DNA of 64,000 nucleotides from Acinetobacter haemolyticus. GTDB lineage: Bacteria > Pseudomonadota > Gammaproteobacteria > Pseudomonadales > Moraxellaceae. Positions 51,989 to 61,953 of the stretch are shown one piece after another. Positions within the stretch are counted from its first letter, which is position 1; each line of letters begins with the position of its first letter. The position numbers and the translations under genes are program-made. The notes beneath the pieces were generated by a model. That model did not search any database. It saw only the letters and a list, made by a program, of their open reading frames with translations, and was not told the origin of the DNA. The stretch covers positions 62,001 to 126,000 of the forward strand of contig NZ_OVCN01000012.1 of NCBI RefSeq assembly GCF_900406815.1. Direction: 5' to 3'.

Positions 51989-52021
51989 AAAAAACCTCTA
52001 ACTTTTGATTAGAGGTTTTTT
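51989..52021. terminator. Bidirectional terminator after the monooxygenase
   Basis: AAAAACCTCTAA (about 51990-52001) pairs with TTAGAGGTTTTT (52009-52020) around CTTTTGA. It also serves the convergent gene at 52026. Confidence 0.93.
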
Positions 52022-52025
52022 ATTT

Positions 52026-52448
52026 TTAGTTTGATGATGGCTGACTAAGTTCAGCACGCTCAATAGGAACATGTCCATCATTTGTACCAACCACCGCATC
52101 TTTGGTGTCTTGCCATTTTTTAGCAGTGTATTGTTTGGCTTTTTGTGTTTGTTCCTGAACGATTTCAGATTGTTCAGCGGTATATTCTTTGGTGTTTTTC
52201 CATCTCTCACTCATTTTTTGTGAGGTGTTTTCTGATGCACCTTGAATTGAATCACCTAAGTTTTGTAGCCCTTTCCCTGTTTTATACAGCAATACTCGAC
52301 CGAGACTAGGGTTGTCACCATAAGGTAACGTTTTTTCAGCCGTTGCAGTATTTGCATTCGCTGTAGTTGTATTTGGTTCGGCTGCCCAGAGAGAAGACGA
52401 TGCGATCAGTGCAGTCGTTAAACACAGTGCAGGTACTTTTTTCATCAT
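52026..52448 (-). CDS. Exported helical protein of unknown function
   Basis: 140 residues; signal peptide to about residue 22 (LWAA). The mature part has a T/A/N-rich stretch, YGDNPSLGRVLLYKTGKGLQNLG, then a charged amphipathic helix with K-x-W repeats (RWKNTKEYTAEQ, AKQYTAKKWQDTKDAVVG). No domain recognised. AGGA with six-base spacing precedes the ATG. It marks the edge of the accessory region. Confidence 0.78.
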   Translation of the reverse strand: MMKKVPALCLTTALIASSSLWAAEPNTTTANANTATAEKTLPYGDNPSLGRVLLYKTGKGLQNLGDSIQGASENTSQKMSERWKNTKEYTAEQSEIVQEQTQKAKQYTAKKWQDTKDAVVGTNDGHVPIERAELSQPSSN

Positions 52449-52881
52449 CTTTTATCCTTTCAGCGATACGTAATCGAGATTTTATATCTTATCGCCAAGT
52501 TCAAGAAAAGAATGTAGCTGATGTGAAATTGATACAGAGCGTAAAAATTATGTCTGTTTAGTTTATAGCTATTATGTTTTTAGCGTATTCGCTGCTTCAT
52601 CAAATCAAGAAGATAGGGGGAGTCTGACATTTTATGATCGTTGACGCCTTATATTGCTCATGGTAGTTTTAATTCCATACAAATCAATATTTTCACGTTT
52701 TATTTTAAGCAAAATAGGTATCTTATGAAGCAGGGGGAGTCTTATATGTCGCTTCTACCGCATAAGAGTAGTTAGGCAGCATCAAGCGGGCCTCAGATTT
52801 AGAACTAAAGCTGATTTTAAGGTATTGCTGACAAATCTTATCCGCTTAATATCAGTTAATAGTCAAAAAGGAAAAGTAAAA
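52449..52881. other. 433-base region upstream of the Avs-like gene
   Basis: No gene seen. It contains an 11-base direct repeat AGGGGGAGTCT at 52615-52625 and 52732-52742, and an integron-like GTTAGGC at 52771. GCTTCAT and ATGAAGC (inverted) precede the two repeat copies. TTGCTC followed by an AT-rich stretch near 52655 is the only promoter hint. Confidence 0.5.
52771..52777 (+). other. GTTRRRY-like core sequence at the left edge of the Avs-like gene
   Basis: GTTAGGC is the consensus integron recombination core (cut between G and TT). It lies 111 bases before the Avs-like start. A seven-base match occurs often by chance, so this is only meaningful together with the right-hand candidate at 57677. 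Confidence 0.2.
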
Positions 52882-55800
52882 TTGATTAAAACTGACTGGG
52901 ATATATTTAAAGCAAAATTTTCAGAAAATCCACAAAATACTTTTGAGTGGATGTGTTATCTACTTTTTTGCAATGAATTTAGTGTGAAAACCGGAATTTT
53001 TCGTTATAAAAACCAATCGGCGATAGAAACCAATCCAATTTCTTCAAATGGAGTTAATGTTGGTTGGCAAGCTAAATTTTATGATGCTGCATTATCTAAC
53101 CACAAAAATGACATAATAGAAACGATTAAAAAAGCTAAACGTGATTACCCTGATTTAAATAAAATAATCTTTTACACAAATTCAGAGTGGGGTCAAAACA
53201 AAGGAAAGGAACCACAGGGAAAAATAGAAACAGAAAAAAAAGCCGAGGAAAAAAACTTAGAAATTGAATGGAGATGCCGTAGCTTTTTCGAATCGCCCTT
53301 TGTTGTAGATGATTGTTGTCGAATCACTTCGTATTTCTTCACTCAATCTGATAATTTATTTGGTCTTTTGGAGTCGTTTGAGTCTCATACAAGTGCAATT
53401 TTGGATGATATTGAAACTGCTATAACATTTGGCGACGAAGATATTTCAATTAATCGCTCTAATATTATATCTGAAATTGAAAAGTCAGATACTAGCGCGT
53501 TAATTATAAGTGGCGAAGGCGGCACAGGAAAAACGGCTCTAATAAAAGAGCTTTGTGGCAATAAGGGGGAGAATGATGCCTTTTATGTCCATAAGGCGAC
53601 GGAATTTTCTGTTAGCAGCTTGAATGAGTTCTTGTCAGGTGTTTTTTTAAAGGATTTTATTGAAGCACATGAGGGGGTTGACAATAAAACAGTTGTCATT
53701 GATTCAGCAGAACACTTAATTGTTCTAGAAAATACTGATCCCATTAAAGAGTACCTATCCAGCTTAATCAAAGCCGAATGGAGAGTGTGGTTCACCACGA
53801 GAAATACCTACCTAGATGATTTGATTTTTCAACTATATGAAGTGTACAAAATTAGCTTTAAGTCGGTACATCTAGAAAATCTGAACGAAGATACATTATT
53901 CGAGCTTGCTAAAAAACATGATTTTGTCATCCCTGATGATAAAAAGCTCAAAGTGCTCATATTGACTCCATTTTATCTCAGAGAGTATTTGAGGCATTAT
54001 AAGGAAAATAAAGGCGCAGGCTACTTTGAATTCAAAGAGTCTTTATGGCCAAGAGTCATTACGAAACGGTCCCCACAACGAGAACAATTTTTTATACATC
54101 TTGCCCAAGAAAGAGCTAATTCAGGAAGATTTTTCGTCATCCCTGACTCTAGTTACTCAAATGAAACGGTAGAAAAAGCGTTGGTTTCCGATGGGATAAT
54201 TAGCTATGAGTCCGTTCGTGGATATTTTATTACTCATGATATTTATGAAGAATGGGCACTAGATAAATTCGTCGAGAGTAATTTTTTATCCTCAGAAAAT
54301 ACAGAAATATTTTTTGATAGAATACAACAATCTTTGCCCATAAGAAGAGTTTTCAGGCGGTGGCTATCAGAGAAACTTAGCACGGCCAATGAAGAGGTTA
54401 GCCCTCTTATTGTAGAAACTTTGTCATCTCGCAAAATATCTAATTTGTGGAAAGATGAAGTGCTCGTTTCTATGCTTCTATCCGACTATTCCGATTACTT
54501 TTTTAACGTTAATAAAGATTCACTATTGGAAGACGACTTCTGGCTTCTCAAACGAATATGCTTGCTGATACGGATAGGATGCAAGGAGATAGACAATAGC
54601 TTTTTTGATAGGCTTGGTGTGAGAACGCCAGATATTTTGTCAATGGAATATGTAATAACCAAGCCGAAAGGAAACGGATGGAAATCGCTTATCAAGTTCA
54701 TCAATGACAATCTCGAAAAGATAGGTGTTAATAATCTCAATTTTGTATTGCCCACCCTTTACGACTGGAACAGCCACAACAAGTCTGGAGACGCAACTAA
54801 ATATTCCAGCTTAATTGCATTATCGTTTTACAAATCAGTAATCGAAAACAACGTCTATATTAGGGATGAAGGTTTTTCCAAGGAGTTGATCCTCACCATT
54901 CTGTATGGGGTAGGTGAAATCAAAAAAGAACTTGAAGCCATCATTGATGAAATAATTCAAAAGAATTGGAGGCGACATAACGATCCATATCGTCTTATGA
55001 GTGAATTCATTTTAACCAAAATGGAATGCTTCAACGTTGCTATGGAAATTCCGGAAAAAGTGATCGCTTTAGCCAAGTGCCTTTGGATGTATGAACCACC
55101 AGAAAATGACGATTATTTTTATGGATCAAGACTAGAGATTGATCATGAATTTGGCATTGAGAATGGGCATCAAGACTATTACCCTGCCAGTGCTTATCAA
55201 ACACCCATATACGCCCTGTTGCAAACCAATTTAGAATTAACTCTAGACTTCATTACTGACCTAATAAATTTTTCTTCAAAAAAATATGCGGAATCCAGCC
55301 TTGATAAGGGGCAGATTGAAACAGCAACATTGTTACTAGATGATGGAAAGAAAATTGACCTACCTATCTCAAATCGACTTTGGTGTATGTATCGAGGAAC
55401 ACAGGTAAACCCTGATTTGTTAGAATCAATATTAATGTCACTAGAACGCTTCTTTCTTGAGAGAGGCAAAAACACCAAAGCTCAAACACTTGAATATTAT
55501 CTAATTTATATCCTAAGCAGATCTGAATCTTCTGCGCTTGTGGCGGTTGTTGCAAGCATTGTATGTGCGTTTCACGAGAAAACATTCAATGCGGCGAAAA
55601 TTCTATTCAGGACAAAGGAATTTTTCTTCTATGACACATCTCGATTGATGCTGGATCAAACACATAAAACTCAACTTACTTCGCTAAAAAATTTTAGTAT
55701 TAATCGGATCAATGAGCATCACGAAAATGAAAGGATAAGCGCTTGCGACCAAAAACATCGGAAATTTTCATTAGAAGATATAGCGCTTCAATATCAGTTT

Positions 55801-57597
55801 TTTAGAACAGAGGAAATAAGTGAAGAGGAATCAGAGGAAAGGCTTCAGGAAATTTGGAAAACTTTAGATGCCCACTACAAAAATTTACCAGACAAGGATC
55901 ATGAAAATCATCGAGATAAAACATGGCGTTTATATTTAGCCCGTATGGACAAAAGAAAAATGTCACCTGAAGCAAAAGAAGTAGAAAATGGTATAGCAAT
56001 AGAATTCAATCCAGAGATTGATCCTGAGCTTAAGGAATATAGTGAAACGTCTCAGCGAGAGGCGAGCAAGCCATTTGCACATTCCGGTTTAAAAATATGG
56101 GCTGATAGCAGGCTCTATAATAAAGATAACTACAAAAAATATGAATCATATGAAAATGATCCGCTGACTGCTTTGGGCGAGGCAAAAGAAATATGGGATC
56201 AACTTTCAGAAGACAACCTGGGTGAAGCGTTACTGTTTGATCGAGCCACACCATCGTATGTATGCGCCGTGTTATTGCGAGACTTTAAGGGAAAATTAGG
56301 AAAAACTGAGCTAGAATTTTGTAGGGAAGTCATTTTTGAGTACGCAAATATTGTCAATAATGATGATTACATGCACCAGATCGGCGATGGCCTTGTTCCT
56401 GCGTTATTTGTACTCCCAAGATTGGTAGAAGATTTTCCGGATGAAAGACTAACTATCAAGTTGCTATTAATCAAAGCATTAATGAGGCATGACCCAATAA
56501 CGATGATGGGAACGGATAGAATAAATTCAGTAGCTATTCAAGCCGTTCAGCATTTATGGAAGAGTGAACCTGAGTTCATGAAGTCTCTGTGCATTGGGTA
56601 TTTGGTAATTGCTCAAAAATATAGGGATGTTCAGGATCGCTTAAGACAAGAAGCATATAAGCAGCACAAATATGATATTGACAAAAATAAATTTGAACAG
56701 GAGTTGTTTAAAGAATTAGAGGGTTTAGCAGAGAGTATCGAAGACGAAACCATCACAGAAGCCACCATAGACAATATTGAAAATATAGATAACGACATAT
56801 TGATAACGGCTTTTCAGCTTGCACCATTGGAAAGCCAGCACAAGGAGCCAGCGCCGTTTACCGAGGAAATTGTTAGGATAATTTCACAAAAATTACTCTC
56901 ACATGATAGAGAAGACCGTCTTGATTATGCTTTCAGACATGAATTTTTGAAGCACTATGCTCGTTTTATCCTTCATCTAGAGAATAGCGAGAAGGATAAA
57001 TACCTTAAATATTTTACCGATAATTTCGCATTGAGTGAAGGTATGGCAGATTTATTAAATGAATTTGTTAGCGCTGAAGACTCGCTGAATATGCCGGACT
57101 CATTCTGGTATGTATGGAACCGATTTAAGAGCCACATCGTTGATTCAATAAGTACGCAAAGTTGGCAGCATAATAGGGAACGCATAATCGAATCTTTTTT
57201 ATTTGCAAGAATCTATTGGAAAGATGAAGCAACGACATGGCATACATTTTCTCCTGAGAATAAAGAGTTTTTTAGTGATTTAAGCAGTAAAATAGGTGGT
57301 GAATCATCTTTTATATATAGCATCAGCAAACTTCTTTGCGGCATAGGCGGTGAATTTTTAGATGATGGTATTTACTGGATCAGTCACGCAATAAAGACCT
57401 TTGATATTGATATATCAAAGGATAAATCAGGAAATACTCTATTTTACTTGGAAAGATATATGAGAAGGTATTTATTCAAAAATCATGATAAAGTGAGACG
57501 AACACCAAATTTAAGGACACAGTCAATGGTGGTTTTGGATTTTCTAGTTGAGCAATATTCCATTACCGGTTATTTACTGAGAGAAGATGTGGCCTAG
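52882..57597 (+). CDS. Avs (AVAST)-type STAND NTPase with N-terminal PD-(D/E)XK nuclease domain
   Basis: About 1571 residues. N-terminal 1-140: nuclease-like core FEWMCYLLFCNEF, FRYKNQSAIETNP (E49) and GWQAKFYDA (Q63-x-K65), matching the Mrr/Cap4 type of PD-(D/E)XK with a QxK motif. NTPase: Walker A GEGGTGKT (211-218), Walker B KTVVIDSAE (D274), a sensor-like WFTTRN (R307) and a winged-helix signature THDIYEEWALDKF. The remaining ~1000 residues are helical and repeat-like, the expected target sensor. Avs proteins detect phage terminase or portal proteins, oligomerise and degrade DNA. Length and layout best fit Avs4, but the subtype is uncertain. TTG 52882 follows AAAGGA by nine bases; the frame also opens 19 codons earlier without a ribosome site. 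Single gene, no partner. Confidence 0.85.
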   Translation: MIKTDWDIFKAKFSENPQNTFEWMCYLLFCNEFSVKTGIFRYKNQSAIETNPISSNGVNVGWQAKFYDAALSNHKNDIIETIKKAKRDYPDLNKIIFYTNSEWGQNKGKEPQGKIETEKKAEEKNLEIEWRCRSFFESPFVVDDCCRITSYFFTQSDNLFGLLESFESHTSAILDDIETAITFGDEDISINRSNIISEIEKSDTSALIISGEGGTGKTALIKELCGNKGENDAFYVHKATEFSVSSLNEFLSGVFLKDFIEAHEGVDNKTVVIDSAEHLIVLENTDPIKEYLSSLIKAEWRVWFTTRNTYLDDLIFQLYEVYKISFKSVHLENLNEDTLFELAKKHDFVIPDDKKLKVLILTPFYLREYLRHYKENKGAGYFEFKESLWPRVITKRSPQREQFFIHLAQERANSGRFFVIPDSSYSNETVEKALVSDGIISYESVRGYFITHDIYEEWALDKFVESNFLSSENTEIFFDRIQQSLPIRRVFRRWLSEKLSTANEEVSPLIVETLSSRKISNLWKDEVLVSMLLSDYSDYFFNVNKDSLLEDDFWLLKRICLLIRIGCKEIDNSFFDRLGVRTPDILSMEYVITKPKGNGWKSLIKFINDNLEKIGVNNLNFVLPTLYDWNSHNKSGDATKYSSLIALSFYKSVIENNVYIRDEGFSKELILTILYGVGEIKKELEAIIDEIIQKNWRRHNDPYRLMSEFILTKMECFNVAMEIPEKVIALAKCLWMYEPPENDDYFYGSRLEIDHEFGIENGHQDYYPASAYQTPIYALLQTNLELTLDFITDLINFSSKKYAESSLDKGQIETATLLLDDGKKIDLPISNRLWCMYRGTQVNPDLLESILMSLERFFLERGKNTKAQTLEYYLIYILSRSESSALVAVVASIVCAFHEKTFNAAKILFRTKEFFFYDTSRLMLDQTHKTQLTSLKNFSINRINEHHENERISACDQKHRKFSLEDIALQYQFFRTEEISEEESEERLQEIWKTLDAHYKNLPDKDHENHRDKTWRLYLARMDKRKMSPEAKEVENGIAIEFNPEIDPELKEYSETSQREASKPFAHSGLKIWADSRLYNKDNYKKYESYENDPLTALGEAKEIWDQLSEDNLGEALLFDRATPSYVCAVLLRDFKGKLGKTELEFCREVIFEYANIVNNDDYMHQIGDGLVPALFVLPRLVEDFPDERLTIKLLLIKALMRHDPITMMGTDRINSVAIQAVQHLWKSEPEFMKSLCIGYLVIAQKYRDVQDRLRQEAYKQHKYDIDKNKFEQELFKELEGLAESIEDETITEATIDNIENIDNDILITAFQLAPLESQHKEPAPFTEEIVRIISQKLLSHDREDRLDYAFRHEFLKHYARFILHLENSEKDKYLKYFTDNFALSEGMADLLNEFVSAEDSLNMPDSFWYVWNRFKSHIVDSISTQSWQHNRERIIESFLFARIYWKDEATTWHTFSPENKEFFSDLSSKIGGESSFIYSISKLLCGIGGEFLDDGIYWISHAIKTFDIDISKDKSGNTLFYLERYMRRYLFKNHDKVRRTPNLRTQSMVVLDFLVEQYSITGYLLREDVA

Positions 57598-57631
57598 CTA
57601 AAAACATTGTGGCATGAATTAATCTAATGCC

Positions 57632-57683
57632 GTATAACAAGTGGCTACAATCTGACCTCTGACAGTTGAACCGGGCGTTAGAA
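57632..57683 (+). other. attC-like element downstream of the Avs-like gene (tentative)
   Basis: GTATAACAAG on the left and GGGCGTTAGAA on the right resemble the R'' and R' ends of integron attC sites, about 50 bases apart. The inner arms do not pair well and two positions of R''/R' mismatch, so it may be a decayed site or coincidence. A ribosome site and a short ORF follow directly, as in the next cassette of an array. Confidence 0.25.
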
Positions 57684-57700
57684 CTCTCAGGAGAGATTAG

Positions 57701-57757
57701 ATGAGCAATAAACCAAAATCTGCTGTGTCCGCTACGTTTAGAAAAACCGCCAACTAA
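57701..57757 (+). pseudogene. 18-codon ORF with strong ribosome-binding site, probably a truncated gene
   Basis: AGGAG, then ATG at 57701, gives MSNKPKSAVSATFRKTAN before TAA. The start context is strong but the product is too short to place. It may be the beginning of a lost cassette gene or a genuine small protein. It ends ten bases before the glyS terminator. Confidence 0.4.
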
Positions 57758-57766
57758 ATTGCCGAA

Positions 57767-57800
57767 AATAAACCCCACTAAATATATAGTGGGGTTTATT
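57767..57800. terminator. Terminator of glyS, bidirectional
   Basis: AATAAACCCCACTA (57767-57780) and TAGTGGGGTTTATT (57787-57800) are perfect complements around AATATA. Confidence 0.9.
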
Positions 57801-57824
57801 TAAAAGATCAAGTGTCCTAAAGGC

Positions 57825-59894
57825 TTAACCCTGCAATACACTCACATCTGCAATTGCCGTGAACAAATCACGCAACTGAGCCAATAAACGTAAACGGTTA
57901 GCTTTTAATTCAACGTCGTCCGCCATAACCATTACACCTTCAAAGAAGGCATCAATTGGCGCACGAAGAGCAGCAAGCTTAGATAACGCTTCTGTGTAAT
58001 TGCGAGCAGCAAGTAAAGGCTGAACTACTGGTGTCAATGTTTGAAGTTCTGCATAAAGCGCTTTTTCAGCAGCTTCAACGAGATTCGCTTCAACGACGCT
58101 TCCTTCAGGCGTTGCTTCTTTGGCAAGAATATTGGCAACACGTTTGTTTGCTGCAGCCAATGCAGCCGCTTCTGGCAAAGTACGGAAATGATTCACCGCA
58201 GTCACACGCTTATCAAAATCAAGTGGAGATTTTGGCGCAAGCGCTTGAACAGCCTGAATCACATCAACTGCAACGCCTTGGTCTTCGTATTTGGCACGGT
58301 AACGGCCTTCAAGGAAAGCAACTGCATCGGTACGTGTCTTGTCATGATCCTTAACCACGTCGCCATAACCTTGAAGCGCAAAGTTAACGAGTTCTTCAAT
58401 CGTCACATCAAGTTCATTTTCAATGATCAAACGTAAGATACCGATAGCAGAACGACGTAATGCAAATGGATCTTTAGAACCTGTTGGCGCTTGACCAATA
58501 CCAAAAATACCAACAAGCGTATCTAAACGATCTGCAAGCGCAATCGTTGTACCTGTCTTGGTTTGTGGTAAGACATCACCAGCAAACTTAGGTAAGTATT
58601 GCTCACCTAAAGCCTCGCTTACTTCATGATTCTCACCTTCAAGGCGAGCATAATACGTGCCTGCAATCCCTTGGAGTTCAGGGAATTCACCGACAAGTTC
58701 AGAGGTCAAATCACATTTAGCCAGTAACGCTGCTTTTTCAGCATCCGCTGCATTTGCGCCTGTAATCGGTGACAATGCCACAGCTAATTTAGCAATACGT
58801 TCTGATTTGTTCCAAAGCGTACCCAATTGCGCTTGGAATACCATATTCGCGAGTTTTTCTTTACGAGATGCAAGCGGTTGCTTTTGGTCTTGTAGGAAGA
58901 AGAATTCTGCATCGGACAAACGAGGGCGTACAACTTTTTCATTGCCTTCAATAATCTGAATCGGATCTTTCGACTCAATATTTGAAATAGTAATGAAGTA
59001 AGGCTGTAATTTACCTTCAGCATTGATCAAACAGAAATACTTTTGATTGTCCTGCATCGTGGTAATCAAGGCTTCTTGTGGAACAGCTAAATAACGCTCT
59101 TCAAAGGTCGCACGTAAAGCAACAGGCCATTCAACCAAGCTGGTGACTTCATCAAGTAAGTCCGCTGGAACAATCGCAGTTGCATTGACTTCATCAGCTA
59201 ACTTTTTCACTTGATCTTGAATCGTTGCTTGGCGCTTTTCAAAGTTCGCAACAACGTAAGCTTTTTCTAAAGCAGCAAGGTAGTCATTTGCATGCGCCAA
59301 AGTCACGGCTTCAGGTGCATGGAAACGGTGACCATAAGTCACATTCCCTGCTTTGTGATCTTGAATGGTTGCTTCAACCACTTGATCATCTTTTAGTAAA
59401 ACAACCCATTTTACAGGACGCACGAATTCAGTACGACTTGCTGCTGAACGCATACGTTTTGCGATTGGCAAGTTGTCCAATGCAGCTTGTAAAATCTGTG
59501 GTAGTAAAGCGTCAAGGCTTTGACCTTTCACATCTTTTAAATAGCAAACTTTTTCAACTTTACCTGCTTGGAACGTCGAAAGCTGATCAACCGTAATGCC
59601 TTGACCGCGCATAAAGCCTTCAAGTGCTTTAGTTGGTTTGCCTTCAGCATCATAAGCGGCTTGAACAGCAGGGCCGTCAAAACGTTTTTGTGTATCTGCT
59701 TGAGCAGCATCGATATCAACAATTTTCAATGCTAAACGACGTGGTGCGGCATACGCTTCGATCGCAGCAAAATTTAAGCCTGCATCTTTTAAGCCTTTTT
59801 CTGTTTCGGCTTTTAAAGCATCACGTAAAGTTTTTAAGCTTTTGGGTGGAAGTTCTTCACAGCCAAGTTCGAATAAAACAGTATGCTTTGTCAT
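57825..59894 (-). CDS. glyS: Glycyl-tRNA synthetase beta subunit
   Basis: 689 residues. Starts [21 protein letters not shown], the GlyS N-terminus, with [32 protein letters not shown] and the C-terminal anticodon-binding [19 protein letters not shown] and [12 protein letters not shown] regions. It binds tRNA for the alpha2beta2 enzyme that charges tRNA-Gly. It overlaps glyQ by one base (TAATG), so the subunits are translationally coupled. Confidence 0.96.
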   Translation of the reverse strand: MTKHTVLFELGCEELPPKSLKTLRDALKAETEKGLKDAGLNFAAIEAYAAPRRLALKIVDIDAAQADTQKRFDGPAVQAAYDAEGKPTKALEGFMRGQGITVDQLSTFQAGKVEKVCYLKDVKGQSLDALLPQILQAALDNLPIAKRMRSAASRTEFVRPVKWVVLLKDDQVVEATIQDHKAGNVTYGHRFHAPEAVTLAHANDYLAALEKAYVVANFEKRQATIQDQVKKLADEVNATAIVPADLLDEVTSLVEWPVALRATFEERYLAVPQEALITTMQDNQKYFCLINAEGKLQPYFITISNIESKDPIQIIEGNEKVVRPRLSDAEFFFLQDQKQPLASRKEKLANMVFQAQLGTLWNKSERIAKLAVALSPITGANAADAEKAALLAKCDLTSELVGEFPELQGIAGTYYARLEGENHEVSEALGEQYLPKFAGDVLPQTKTGTTIALADRLDTLVGIFGIGQAPTGSKDPFALRRSAIGILRLIIENELDVTIEELVNFALQGYGDVVKDHDKTRTDAVAFLEGRYRAKYEDQGVAVDVIQAVQALAPKSPLDFDKRVTAVNHFRTLPEAAALAAANKRVANILAKEATPEGSVVEANLVEAAEKALYAELQTLTPVVQPLLAARNYTEALSKLAALRAPIDAFFEGVMVMADDVELKANRLRLLAQLRDLFTAIADVSVLQG

Positions 59895-60883
59895 TATTTA
59901 TTCTCCTTCGCTTTTTCAGCTTGGGCTGCTTCTGCTTCAACTTGTGCTTTTAACTGCGCTAATACTTCATCACGTAAATGTGGTTCTGCCATTGGGAAAC
60001 CGAGTTTCGCACGTGCAGCCACATAACTTTGTGCAATTGAACGAGCCAAAGTACGAACGCGTAAGATGTAACGTTGACGCTCAGTCACCGAAATCGCGCC
60101 ACGCGCATCTAATAAGTTAAAGCTATGCGATGCTTTAATCACTTGCTCATAAGCAGGGAGTGGAAGTTCAGCTTCCATTAAACGCGCTGCCTCAGCTTCA
60201 TAGAAATCGAATAATTCAAATAACTTATCGACTGGCGCATATTCGAAGTTATACGTCGATTGTTCAACTTCATTTTGATGGAATACATCACCGTAAGTCA
60301 CTGTACCGAACTGACCTTTGGTCCAAACAAGATCGTAAACTGAGTCTACACCTTGAAGGTACATTGCAAGACGTTCTAAACCGTATGTGATTTCACCAGT
60401 AACTGGGTAGCATTCAACACCACCGACTTGCTGGAAGTAAGTGAACTGAGTCACTTCCATACCATTTAACCAAACTTCCCAACCTAAGCCCCAAGCACCA
60501 AGAGTTGGAGATTCCCAGTTGTCTTCTACGAAGCGAATATCGTGAGTCAGTGTATCGATGCCGATCGCTTTTAATGAATCAAGATAAAGCTGTTGGATAT
60601 TGTCTGGGTTTGGCTTAAGCACCACTTGGAACTGATAATAGTGTTGTAAGCGGTTTGGGTTCTCACCATAACGACCATCTTTTGGACGGCGTGAAGGTTG
60701 AACATAAGCCGCGTTCCAAGTTTCTGGACCTAATGCACGTAAGAAGGTTGCAGTGTGGAATGTACCTGCACCCATTTCCATATCATATGGTTGTAATACG
60801 ACGCAGCCTTGCTCCGCCCAATAGTTTTGTAGGGCAAGAATTAAGCCCTGAAATGTATCAATATGCGATATAGCACGACTCAT
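59894..60883 (-). CDS. glyQ: Glycyl-tRNA synthetase alpha subunit
   Basis: 329 residues from ATG 60883 ([22 protein letters not shown]). [37 protein letters not shown] is the class II core in outline, with [22 protein letters not shown]. It forms glycyl-adenylate. GGA lies six bases before the ATG; a start eight codons upstream is less likely. A long lysine/alanine-rich tail ([21 protein letters not shown] in outline) is slightly longer than in E. coli. Confidence 0.96.
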   Translation of the reverse strand: MSRAISHIDTFQGLILALQNYWAEQGCVVLQPYDMEMGAGTFHTATFLRALGPETWNAAYVQPSRRPKDGRYGENPNRLQHYYQFQVVLKPNPDNIQQLYLDSLKAIGIDTLTHDIRFVEDNWESPTLGAWGLGWEVWLNGMEVTQFTYFQQVGGVECYPVTGEITYGLERLAMYLQGVDSVYDLVWTKGQFGTVTYGDVFHQNEVEQSTYNFEYAPVDKLFELFDFYEAEAARLMEAELPLPAYEQVIKASHSFNLLDARGAISVTERQRYILRVRTLARSIAQSYVAARAKLGFPMAEPHLRDEVLAQLKAQVEAEAAQAEKAKENK

Positions 60884-60972
60884 GGTGCATCCACTGGAAT
60901 CAAACAAAAATTGTGGTTAAGTATAAGGATTTTGGGGGGGAGTGGCAAAGGCTTAATCAAAGGAATGCGCGA

Positions 60973-61398
60973 TTAGCCTATTTGTTTTCGGCTTAGCCAC
61001 TTCAAGTTTAACCCGTAGCAAAAACCGGTAAATAAAATCATGAGATAAAAACTGTAGATCTTATAAATATGCCACCAAGGAGATGGAAATGACCCGACAA
61101 AAAACAAACGTGCAATAGGGCTAATCAAAATCCAGATCGCAGTTGCGCTGATGAAAATACTCATCAGATTTAAACGATTTTTACGGGCGAGAAAATAGGA
61201 AATGATATATGCGAAAGGAATAACCATAAGCCCATAACAAAGTAAATAAAATAAGAAGTGGGCTAGAAAAATAACTGCAATCGAATAAAGGTTGAACTCA
61301 GCATTTAATATCATTACTCCTAAGGCCGATAAACTCAGCAATGGGATGGGTGCAAGCGCAAGTGCGTGAATAAGCATTTTTTTGTTATATTGAAGCAT
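60973..61398 (-). CDS. Small inner-membrane protein of unknown function
   Basis: 141 residues with four hydrophobic segments, including LALAPIPLLSLSALGVMI, SIAVIFLAHFLFYLLCYGLMVIP-like and IFISATAIWILISPIARLFF-like. No catalytic motif or family recognised. No clear ribosome site precedes the ATG. It is divergent from the LprI-like gene with only 29 bases between starts, so the promoters must overlap. Confidence 0.75.
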   Translation of the reverse strand: MLQYNKKMLIHALALAPIPLLSLSALGVMILNAEFNLYSIAVIFLAHFLFYLLCYGLMVIPFAYIISYFLARKNRLNLMSIFISATAIWILISPIARLFFVGSFPSPWWHIYKIYSFYLMILFTGFCYGLNLKWLSRKQIG

Positions 61399-61427
61399 AT
61401 TAAAAATTATAGAACTGAGAAGAAGTT

Positions 61428-61844
61428 ATGCTGAAATTTTGCTGCAAACTTATTGTTTTATCCTGTCTTTTCTGTAGTCCGTGGCTTTACGCGCAAACAG
61501 AAACTGATGAGCAAGATGAATACATTCAATGTGTAGACCAGACTATTAAAGAAATGAAGCTTGAAAGCATTAACAACATGGTCGTGTATAGTTGCTCTGA
61601 TAAAGCCAAAAAGATTTATGAAGAAAAAATTGTTGTTCTCATTGATCAAATTCGTGCACAAAGCGAAGAATACAAACAGCCAAAACGTTACCAAGATATT
61701 TTAAAATCTCAGCGACTTTGGAAAGCTTATGTAGATCAGGAATGTAGTAATGCAGGCTCATACATTGGCTCACCGATGTATTCGTATTGTCCAATGCAAG
61801 AGTATGCAGCGCGTGTAAAGCAATTAGAAGAATATGTTAATTAA
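61428..61844 (+). CDS. LprI-like (DUF1311) exported protein
   Basis: 138 residues. Signal peptide to about residue 22 (LYAQ). The mature sequence has the LprI pattern: QCVDQTIKEM, then YSCSDKAKKIYEEKI, a helix QRLWKAYVDQECSNAGSY and C-x-MQEYAARVKQLEEY, with conserved cysteines. LprI-family proteins include lysozyme inhibitors, but most are uncharacterised. Monocistronic in appearance. Confidence 0.82.
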   Translation: MLKFCCKLIVLSCLFCSPWLYAQTETDEQDEYIQCVDQTIKEMKLESINNMVVYSCSDKAKKIYEEKIVVLIDQIRAQSEEYKQPKRYQDILKSQRLWKAYVDQECSNAGSYIGSPMYSYCPMQEYAARVKQLEEYVN

Positions 61845-61953
61845 GACGGATTATTTTAAACGTCACCTCATGACGCTTAGCGTACTTCACTGGATTAAAT
61901 TTAAGAATGCGACATGATATTTTTTAAACGATGTCATAAATGAGTCGTTTGAT

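Noticed and set aside
52700..52780. Similarity of GCAGGGGGAGTC and GTTAGGC to a class 1 integron attI site
   Set aside because: The distance between the two elements and the surrounding sequence do not match attI1, and no integrase gene is in the window.
57598..57700. Possible insertion-sequence end after the Avs-like gene
   Set aside because: No terminal inverted repeats or target duplications could be matched with the upstream flank.
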